Shown here piece by piece: positions 10,320 to 21,194 of a DNA stretch of 64,000 bases; positions within the stretch are counted from its first letter, which is position 1, and the number at the start of each line of letters is the position of its first letter. The DNA is taken from assembly GCA_026182355.1 (NCBI GenBank), contig JAPFBL010000084.1, forward strand, positions 13,045,001 to 13,109,000, read 5' to 3'. The notes beneath the pieces are model-generated. The model was not told the origin of the DNA. It saw only the letters and a program-made list of their open reading frames with translations, and searched no databases. The stretch is from Hermatobates lingyangjiaoensis (taxonomy: Eukaryota > Arthropoda > Insecta > Hemiptera > Hermatobatidae). The position numbers were made by a program, and so were the translations under genes.

Positions 10320-13300
10320 CTGAATACAACCAATTTTGTTACATTGTAATAAAGATATCTCTAACTGAACTCACTGTTGGAGATATGTTTTGTATTAAAC
10401 ACTTAAACTAAAACAAGTCATTACTGCTATTACATTACACAATTAGTCATACAATTTTCAATTGTAATTAAATGTAATAAAACCACAAACCTAAATAAAA
10501 AAAATCTATTGTGAAACGCTAATTGACTTACATTGACCTCATTCACAACTTCAAGCCTGCCTCGACTTTGCATATGCAATAAAAATAATAAGTAGTTTAT
10601 TGTTCTTTCAAAAAAATCTACTCCGAGGCCTTGACAGATTCACACATATAGAGGTCCCTTGAGACCATTTCTGAAGTGTTTTTATTACTTCTATGTATGT
10701 GGATGGGTGGCTGTGCTCCAAAAGTTTATGAACATGCTATAGATCACAGCGTTTTAATAGATCAATTCGAAAATTATACCCAAAAATGGTTTTTTGGGTA
10801 ATATGGCCTCAAAAAAACTTATTTATTGCCCATTATGTGTCTTTAGCTACCATTTTCTTCCTGAAGTACTAATCCTAGATGGTTGAAAAATTATTGCTAT
10901 ACTGTTATTATGGAACTTTTATTTTCATTAACTGAAGAGATAGTAAATAAATATAATAAACTAAGTAATAAATACTGAAATAAGTAACACTCGACCCGCA
11001 AATTTCCGTATTAATAGAGACCGAGACAGGTCCGGAAACAGCAAAATCCGAAAATTGGTAACACTGGTAAGTGGTAGCCTAATGGTGAGTATGGTAGGCT
11101 AAGTGGTTGACAGTATGCTAAGACGTACCACATACATACCTCACTAAAACTTTCTACAAGGGCTAGGCTATCTCAATTTCACTTACTTTAACACACTAAA
11201 CATTTAATTTAAATAAACCTATTATTAATACATAATGAACTTTATAATGAACAAAAAAAAGCCTGGCCTAACTGTTGATGACAGGCTAATACGTACAATA
11301 TGATATATAGCCTAACCTCAACACAGTTGTATAGTGTTGGTTACCTCAATTTAATTTACCTTAACACACACTACATTTATTTTATATAAATAGTAAACAA
11401 TAGAACTAACAACAAAATTTGGAGTGGCCTACACCCACTTTACTATAAGTAAACTTAATATCAAACTTCTTGGGTGTATAATATTTAACGTCCTATTTAA
11501 GCATAATGTAAACATCTAAATGGGAAATGTTTATTAGTCTTTTTTTTCCTGAGGTAGTACAGATAGTGATTGATCGACTTATCAATATATAAGCTTATTT
11601 TTGTACATCACATAGCTGATGCAAATAATCTCATTAGTATAACTACAGCAGTAATAACTATTTTGAAAAGTCAAAGTAAAAATTTCGTGATACGAAAAAT
11701 CTCCTACAGAGAACATGACTTTTGTTCAAATAGCCAGTGGATTTCTTACATCTTTTACTTGACCTCCTTCAACATTGAATATTTAAGTCTAGATTTCAAA
11801 CTAAAAACAGGAAAATACTCTTATTTTCTCTGAAAAACATCATAAACATCGAAGAAAAAATGTGGTTTTAAGATAATTTATAATTATGGATGTACAATAA
11901 TTACATTTATTAATCTTCAAACGAAAGAGTCCAATTTTAAATTATGTTTTACATTTTTGTTCTTTTATAGAATTATTATACTGGGAATTTCATGGCTTCT
12001 TAGTATACAACAAAATCATTTTCCTTCCCCTTTATCAAAAATCATAGATACCAATTTTTTCTGAGGGAGTGTTATCTTTTTCCTGCCTGCTGTACTGTGT
12101 TATAAGTTTGCTATGAATGTATATTGAGAAGAAATATATTAGTAATTAGCCAGTTTACATACTCAACTCAAAGTCGAAGCCTGATATTCAATATAATTTA
12201 AATGTTTTACAGTTGGGAGCTTCTCATTTTTGAAAATAATAAATATGAACTATCACACTAGAATAGTGAAAAAATTGGATATTTTTCAACAAACATAAAT
12301 CCTCATTCTTGAGGAAAGAGTCCATTCGTCACATTTCAATAACATGGAAAGATACTACAATTCACAAAGATGAAGTAGTTATAACTGATATTAAGTTTTG
12401 CTCAAGAGTGCAATATACAGATTTATTAAAGCATTTTATGAGACAAATCAATCATGCCATGAAAGACAAAGGTGATTTATTAATGTTTATTGGCGGTGAT
12501 TTTATACATGTAACAATATTATTCCTCTTACATCTCATATAAGTCAATAAACAATTTAAATGGCTCCTTTATAAATATCAATTTTATATCAGTGGATTTG
12601 CTCAAAAAATGTCTAACTCAATGTAAACATTGTAAAAAAATATCAAAAATTCTACAAGTATAGCAGGTGATCCCTTAGTCCAGGATAAACATACAGTTTT
12701 TATAGCTTTATTGCTCATTATCATTACCGTGATTGAAATTTCATGAATTTTTTCCAAAAATTTCTAATTTTTTTATCAATTTTGGTCAAATTTTCATGGT
12801 TTTTTAATGAGCAGTTTAGCGTCAAAAAAATTTTTCTGAAAACAGAAATAGTACTGTAACGCCCCTTTGAAGAATGTAATTTTAAAAAAAAATTAATTTT
12901 ACTCATTCTACACATAATTTTCTATCTTTAGGCATAGTTTCATTTTGACCTGTCAAACGGTATGGCTTGTATGGCTCTCACAAACTTTGAGATTGAATTA
13001 TAAGTAAAAAATTATATATTTTATTAAAAAAAAATTTTCCGTTGCTTTAAAATTCTGAATTTATTTTTCGTTTGTTGCGTTTGTAATCTCAAAGATAATG
13101 CCAAAATTTCAAAACTCTAGAGTTAGCAGTTTAGGAGCAAAAAATGTTTTCTAAAAAACGGTTTTTGGCAAAAAAAGTTACTTTCCCGTCATGCATAAAT
13201 CTTCCGGAACAATAGGGATCATTTACACTATGGGACCCATTTTTGTGTAAAATATCAACGTGATCCATCAAAGATTCTGGACCGTAGCGTGGTAACAAGC

Positions 13301-16300
13301 AATGCTAACACACTCACCCCCCACCCACACACAGACATCATCGAAAAAACTCATAAAACGACTTTTGGGGCCTCAAAACATGTAATTCCTCAAAATCTCG
13401 AGATCGAATTTTTTCACGATCACTATACTTTACTTATAGTAAAGTAAGAAGGCTTAACTGTAGGCTACCAACCTGTTCGTCAACCAGTTAAGCTAAAATT
13501 ACTACAGTTCACTTATCCAACAACAAGTTACCAGAGCGGGAGAGGGGAGAGAGAGCATGGCTTCTATGTCGCGTTGCTTCCGAGATACATATGACACAGT
13601 TGTGCCTAGGTATGGTAAAAAAACACATTTTCTACTCACCTTAAAGTACTTACACTATGTACAAGGGGTTGCTGATTTATTCTGAGTCCTAGGGCGAATC
13701 TACGACTATCGGATCGGACTGGTTATCTATGGTCACTTAAATTATAGTCACTAATCTATATGATTTCTATTATTCGTGAAATATTAAAATGCCAGATATT
13801 CATAGCATTGAATTAAATTTTCTTATTTGTGTATAAGTAAAAATTCATAATGTGATAAATTGCAGAAAAAGAAAAATAAAATTTATTGCCCTAGTATAAA
13901 GAATATACCTTGGAGCGTGGGTAGCTGAAGGGGCCTTGACGGAAAGCCGTGTAGTTGGAGGGAGGTAGACTTGAGTCTCGTATACTCTGGTATCCACTGT
14001 CCCGGCGGCTACCCACCCACCTCCTGCGACCTCCTATAAATGGCCCATCTTTGCCTCTAAAAGGAAACGACCTGTTTCTCAAAAAATACAATCTCCTTCT
14101 GTTAATTTTTTCCACCTCTTCTTCATCTGTATCCTCATCTTTAGTCGTTATTTGAGCACCTTCCCTTCAAACATAATTTCATAATGACATAATTTATTTA
14201 TACATTTTCCAGGAATAAACATCTTATGAAAGTTAAACCAAGTTCTTTCTTTGAAAACCATATACATTTTTTACGAAATAAAAACCCTTTGCTTGAAGGA
14301 TTTTTGTGATTTTAATTAGTAAACTATAAGAAAGGCATCGAAAAACATAATATAATTGACTATAACAAAATAGACATGTCATAAAGGCTTTTTTTTGTTC
14401 CAAATACAATTTGTATATGTTTGGTAAATATTGTAATAATGATGTTAGAAAACCCTATTCCGTGTAACCTATTCAATACTTATATGAAATGGTGAGCAAT
14501 ATATTTTTTTAAATTCCCTTCCTTTTACTTTAAGAAGAATTCTTCTACTTGCCTCAATTAACAAATTCCCAAGTGTACAACTTTTCTTAATTTATTTATA
14601 TATATATATAAAAGTTCTATTTTCTCCTTATTCCTATATTTGTTTGTATTTCGTTATAGTTCTCCGTGTTATATTTTCAATATGTTTTCTACACTTAGTC
14701 TTAGAGCAAATGTAAAGGCCCAGCCTAACCTTTAGGAAAAAATAACAAAGAAATGTACATGCCTTCTAATATGAAACAGGTGTACCCCATACCCTCACCC
14801 ACGTCCATCCTATTCCCAGTCAGTTGTACCACAGACACTCACCCTTAGTTAATGCCTGAGGAAGAACACTACGTGTTCGAAACGCGTTGTTTATATCATT
14901 AAATTTTTATATATGGAAACCATTTCATTAGCTTTTTACCCTACAATAAATTAATAATTAAATTCGAAGCTTCAATAATGAAAATAACAGATTTGATGGC
15001 ATTTTTATTTGAATCTCTTTAGGGAATGTTCAACTAATATAATAGACTACTCAGTCAACTAACTGTACAAAACTGAAATACTCAACTTACTTAACGTTTA
15101 CTTGTTTTAAAAACGATTATTTTATGCATACTTCCTTTCTTTATCCAAAAGTTGTTTAATGATGGGAATATTATTGATTCTCCTGTTTGACAGGAATTTC
15201 CAATCGAGATCTGGACGCTTCCTTCGAGGTTGAACGTCAATAACTTCAGTAGGTGTGACTATATAGTCTGCGGGAACATCATAGCTCTTAAATATTTCAT
15301 CAGGAAGGCAGTCATACACCTGTAATGACAACGGCAAAATTATTATAAATACGCTCTTTTAAACCTATCCATATTTAAATAGATCTTTATGCACCTACGG
15401 AATAATGAGGCCTATTATTTCCCCAGGGTATTAGTTGATTATCGAAGCAACGCCGAAGGAATCAAGGCTAATAAATCCTAAGGTTTATTAGCGAGTTATT
15501 GCGAGATAACTACGCGGAAGAATAACAACTCATTATTCTCCAGGATAATATATACCATTCATTAGTATAAAAATTAGTTATAATCAAAAAGTACTAGTAT
15601 ATCTAATTGACTAATCCAATTTGCTTTAAAAAAAATTACCCATCATGGATTAAACATAAATAAAAATAACTTATTGTAATGCTTAAACATCTTAATTAAT
15701 GCAAATTATATATTGCATACGCTATACAAGTACAAATGCCGAATATTAACTGACTGCCTAAATAAAGAATAGAAAATGTAATTAATTTACCAATTGAATT
15801 AATGAAACATGTTTAAATATATGTGCAAATTTTTATGTTTGAAAACATCAAATATCATATCTAATTACCTCCAATTTCTTATAAACCTATATGAATTACT
15901 TGTATAAAATCAAAAAAATACGATCTAATCGTGTAGATCTGAATGCCTTTTTATCTCCCAGAATATTGTTAAATAATTTCAAGATATCAAGTTGAAATAG
16001 CTATGAACAAAACATTCATTTAAAATTAATCAGTAAATACTTGTTTGTTAATTCTTCTACTTACTTTTTCCATTATAGCTCTAATCTCAATATATTCAGG
16101 CAAAAACTAACAAACTTTGTATATTTATTATAACCTTGTCAATGTTATTCCTTGTAATACCTGCATACAGTGTTGTTTTCAAAGAGAATTATGAAATTAT
16201 TTATAATAATTTAAAGAATTAAAATAGAGTACGATTATCAAATGAAATAAGTAGTACCTGAGCGTCGTGCACAACAGTAACGACTGGAGCGTTTGGTGAT

Positions 16301-19300
16301 ATCCCCCCTAACTTCTTTAACAGTGCATACTCCAAATCAGAAAAGCCCTCTCCTTTCCCAATCCTTTTGCCTGAAATATTTTTCTTATATATTCTTTTTA
16401 GAGAAAATATAATATTAATAATGAATTTCATGGAATACAAACATGGTCATTGTATTATATAATACCATTTCTGTACTGAGCAAGATTAAATCCTAATAAA
16501 TATGTAGTGTCAGTGCTACAACAGTTATATTAAACCGAACTGCACTTGACTTGAACATATTCCTTTCGTATTTTCTAAAAGAACAATGGTGGAATAGAGT
16601 GCCAATTCTCTGAGTTAAGTACGACATAATTAAAAAATTCTTTTTTCTTAAATAATTCAGATATTTTCTAAATTTTTATAATAACACGTGAAATATCACT
16701 TACATTTCATGTTTCATAGAAACATGAAATAAAGATGTTTTAGCACGCTAATGACAATTGTGGCTATAAAATATTTGGAGTGGTTTACTTCAATATTACT
16801 TTAAGTAAACTTACCATCAAGTTTATTCACAATTAACTTATTGACTTAATTATTTTAAAACAACGTTTGAATTTGTTTCAAACAGCTATCTGTATTTTGT
16901 TCCAATGCAGATATCCCTCTTTTATCCACTATAATGAAATATGATAATAGTACTCGGACCGTCTGATAAGTGCCTCCAAAGCACAGCAATTACCAAAATA
17001 TTCAAGTAAGCTTTGCTGGTATTTTATGACTTCTTTATATATCACTCAAAACTCGAAAAAACGATCCAAAACGGACGCAAATCAACTCAAAAACGAAAAA
17101 AAGCAACACATAAAGAAAGAGACACACTTACAAACTCAAATTTTCGGATGATCCATCTTCAGGAGAAAAGAGAATGGGTGACCAAGCACGCCGAAAACAC
17201 AACGGCAGGAAACCGTCCCGGCAACCTTTTGTGTTTTTTCCGGCGTGCTTGGTCGCCCATTCTCTTTTCTCCTGAAGACGGATCATCCGAAAATTTGAGC
17301 TTGTAAGTGTGTCCCTTTCTTTGTGTGTTGCATTTCTTCGTTTTTGAGTTTATATATATCAAGATATCACTTAAACAAGTGAAATAATAATCAATGATCA
17401 AATGAAAATATATAGCGTGTCCTATACTTCCTAGACCCCTGTCGAACCAAAATGCCAAGGAGTGGCAACTGATCATCAGTCCTGTTTTCAACCGTTAGTC
17501 TAAGGCCTGATTCATTCTCCAGGTGTTCCTTCAAAGTTTCGATTGGATTCACGTCTTTGGCTGAGAAGAAAATATCATCGATATATCTCCCATAGATTGT
17601 GAGATTTTCCATTTCACCAAAGATGTTCCTCTCTACAATACCCATGATGTAAATTGCGAAGAGGACATCCAACGGTGAACCCATGGCAACACCATCTATT
17701 TGTTGGAACATACGACCATCGGGAGAAACAAACGTAGACTCTTTGGTGCAAATCTCAGGAGAGACTTTAGTCTCGGTCTTGGGATGTCTATCTTAGGTTG
17801 CTCTCCCTCAGGGTAAACTTCTTGCAGGATGATGTCATTCGTCCTCTCAACTGGCACATTAGTAAAAAGGGACTCAACATCAAGAGAAGCTATAGTGCCC
17901 GTACTCTTAAAGAGCTCAGGGATTGAACTAGTTTAAACGTTTATTACGTTTGGAATATATTTTTGTTTAACATTTAGAACTGTTAGTTTTAAAATAAATT
18001 AGCCTGCTTTTAATTATCTACAAAGTTAAAATCTCTATCAGTTATTTCTTCAATCTCTCAAAATTTAGCATTATATTAGACAGTAGAGTTAATAAATTCA
18101 TTATCTAACTTCATTTACATTCATTCATAAAAAAATTTACGGTTTATGAGAAATTTCTGACACCACATATTGGACATCTATAATTTTATGGCATTAATAC
18201 CTTGTTTTCTTATATGACAATGTCAAATAAATGTCAGGACAAATGTAGTTTATATATGTACCAATCTTCTTAATTTAAATATAAAGGAAATCAGTTCATA
18301 TGAATACCAGTTCGGTCAACAGCAACGGATCCCACAATGACGAGGTCAGCCTCAGTTGGAGAGGAAAAGTCGAGGGCCGTAGAGAAGTGTTGGATGCCTA
18401 ATCGAGAAGCAGCAGTTTTATTAACTGACATGGAGGGCTTTACAGGAGGCTTTACATGCAGAAACACGGCTTCTTGTAATCCTGGACAACCCACTATCAT
18501 CTCCTTGTTGTTCTAAAAAAGATTACCATTCCAACATGCACTTTAATCATTTCCATGAATGTTATTTATGACACAAGTACAATAATCACATTACATAAAG
18601 TGTATATAAATATATTAAAAAAGTTGTTATCCTATGTATAATGGTACTGTATAATATACTGGTATAATACTCGTTTAACGACAACTCGAAACAACGACGG
18701 GCTTTTCGACTGGCCCAATATCCGTTTATCATAAATGTACTGGAGTTATGACGACGCGAGCGAGACTATATTCCTCGTAGGACTGACTGGCAACTGCCAG
18801 CCAGCGCATGCCGTAAAAATGTCAGTCAAAACGACCGCACTAAAGCTAAAGTATGTCAAAACGTACTTACAACTTACTGAAAATCATTACTATAGTCAGC
18901 TTTTATGATTGTGTGCCTATTAGAATATTAATTTTAAAACCTTTAAGAACTCACACTGTTCAGAACAGAAAGAAAAGGGTTTCTGCCTGGGCAGAAAGAG
19001 ACCCTGTAAATTTTCTTATCTCTTCAACCCTCCCGCCACGTTAGTTGTACCTTGCAACCCATCGTGTTATCTTGTTGTCTACTTTGGATTATAAATTGTA
19101 CTATATAACCCTCACCATGTCTCAAAAACGTACAAATACTACTCCAGGAGGATCATTTTCTAAGAAGAAGAGAAAAGCAATAGATATTCACAAGAAAATT
19201 ATAATCATTAATCAGCATGAAAGTCAGTTAGAATTAATGGGTAAAATAATAAACAAGACTGATATACCTTGACTGATTGTTTGAAAAGAGAAAAAATGAG

Positions 19301-19828
19301 TGTAGGGTATACTAAGTATGCGCTTCTTGACTAATATACATATGTATACACATTCGTTTAACAAAGATTTCAAGGTTTTGTCCGGTTAACATTGTTGTTC
19401 CTTTAAATAATGTAAATTTAATTTTCTTAGTTAAAAAATTCTTACTTCTGCCTATGAAAAAGGTTTTAAATAAAACTGAAACGTTGGCAACGAGAGTTTA
19501 ATTTTTTATCCTGGAAAATTGACCGAACCCCGATTAGAGAACACACCTATTCTATCAAACGGTCGATATATTATTGAATCTGTTATATATATATATATAT
19601 ATATATATGAAAGTTCAAAAATAAACTCAAGATTTGCAATGAATAGAAAATAGAAAAATGTTATCTAATATGTTTGGTTGAACAATCTAAGGTGAAAAAA
19701 AAGAGTCCAAGCTAGCAGGTGAAGTGATGTTTGTTAACTATATTACATATATAATCAAGCATGTACTTCTTCTCTTAAAGAGAAAAATAGCCAAAATATA
19801 GAAGTGATTTTGTCAGAGTTTCTTTCTG

Positions 19829-19876
<48 letters not shown>

Positions 19877-21118
19877 TATATATATAATATATATATTATA
19901 TACAACAGTTCAATAAACTGAAAAAAATAAATTCGCAAAAAGGAAACCATTCAAGAGATCACAAAAACTCACTACTTATTTCGACTGTGTCGTCATCAGG
20001 TACAAAAATGTGAAACGCTCCGAAGAAAAGCCAGGACTGAAGTCTGTCTGATTCAAGAAACACTCAATCAGTGTTACCAACTAACGGTGGGAAGAAAGAT
20101 AAAAAAAAAAGTAATAAATCATATATAAATACAAAAATAAAGAAAAAAAAGTTTATATTAAACATTAATTAAAAACAAACATAAATTAAAATAATTAAAG
20201 AAATTTGTTAAAAACGAGTAAATAAAAATAATAAAGAATAATCGATTAGCGTTAAGTTGAAAAACATTTATATATATTCTATATCAAGCGATTATTTTCC
20301 CTCCTGATGAAGACAAATGCAAACTATGGAAGTAGTTTTTGTCAGTCTTTTGTATAGAGGAATATAAATATAACTTATCTGTACTCTTGTAAACAACACA
20401 TATGTAACAATGTTATGAGACCCAAAAATAAATGACAATGAAGCAAACAAAAACATTTTACAACTAGCGGTACAACTCTCTTGTCAATATTTGATCTTTG
20501 TTGGTAGTAGTTTTTAGGAAATAGCATGTTAAAACACGGCGGAGACTGAGACTTAATAATATGGTTGAAATATTGAATAGTATTGTCTGCATGGGTGTTC
20601 GTTCATGTTACTTCCTATACTTTATTGTATAAATATATATTGTATTTATGTATGAATAATTTTTGTATTAAATAATAATAATGAAGATGATTAGACTAAA
20701 TTATATATTCTTATAATATATATTCCGTTTATATATATAATCCAATTAAAAAGAAGGTAGCACACAGATAGAAAAAGGAATAATTCACTTCTATATTTCG
20801 TCCAAAAAGTCCCGCAGGAAAGTAGAGCGGTTTTTATTTAAAAGTCTGCTGGATCGTTTCATTTAATTATATATATATATATATATATATTGTAAATTTT
20901 AGCAGTAGTCTTTCCTGTATACATACATTGTTAAAAATTAGACCATTTTTAGTTGTAACTTGCTTTTTCATAAGTAGTATGTTTCATAGTATACAGTATA
21001 TAGTATGTTTCATAAGATCGTTATTCCGGAAACTCGAAAAGATCGATATTCCGGAAACTCGAAAATCTTATGGAAAAGCAAGTTTCAGCTAAATATGGTC
21101 TAATTTTTAACAATAAAA

Positions 21119-21194
<76 letters not shown>

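Larger units (their letters stand above)
10320..13908 (-). other. MTHFSD last intron
   Basis: A 3.6 kb intron with donor aag|gtatatt at 13908-13902. It contains a diverged repeat (10715-10885) and a 2 kb unclassified element (11414-13447), both listed separately. The rest (10320-10714, 10886-11413, 13448-13908) is AT-rich with no recognised feature. Confidence 0.7.
16371..18307 (-). other. MTHFSD intron with transposon relics
   Basis: It contains a family A end fragment (16776-16850), a large palindrome (17084-17350) and a Penelope reverse-transcriptase relic (17391-17935), listed separately. The remainder is AT-rich without recognised features. Confidence 0.7.

Noticed and set aside
10048..10329. 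Coding frames at 10048-10323 (+) and 10114-10329 (-)
   Set aside because: They overlap the MTHFSD terminal exon in other frames. The RRM frame with matching splice phases explains the region.
11570..11833. Conserved small ORF seen again at 44907-45101
   Set aside because: The similarity is because both lie in family A copies. The opposite strand is equally open (34865-35062) and no frame is kept intact in all copies.
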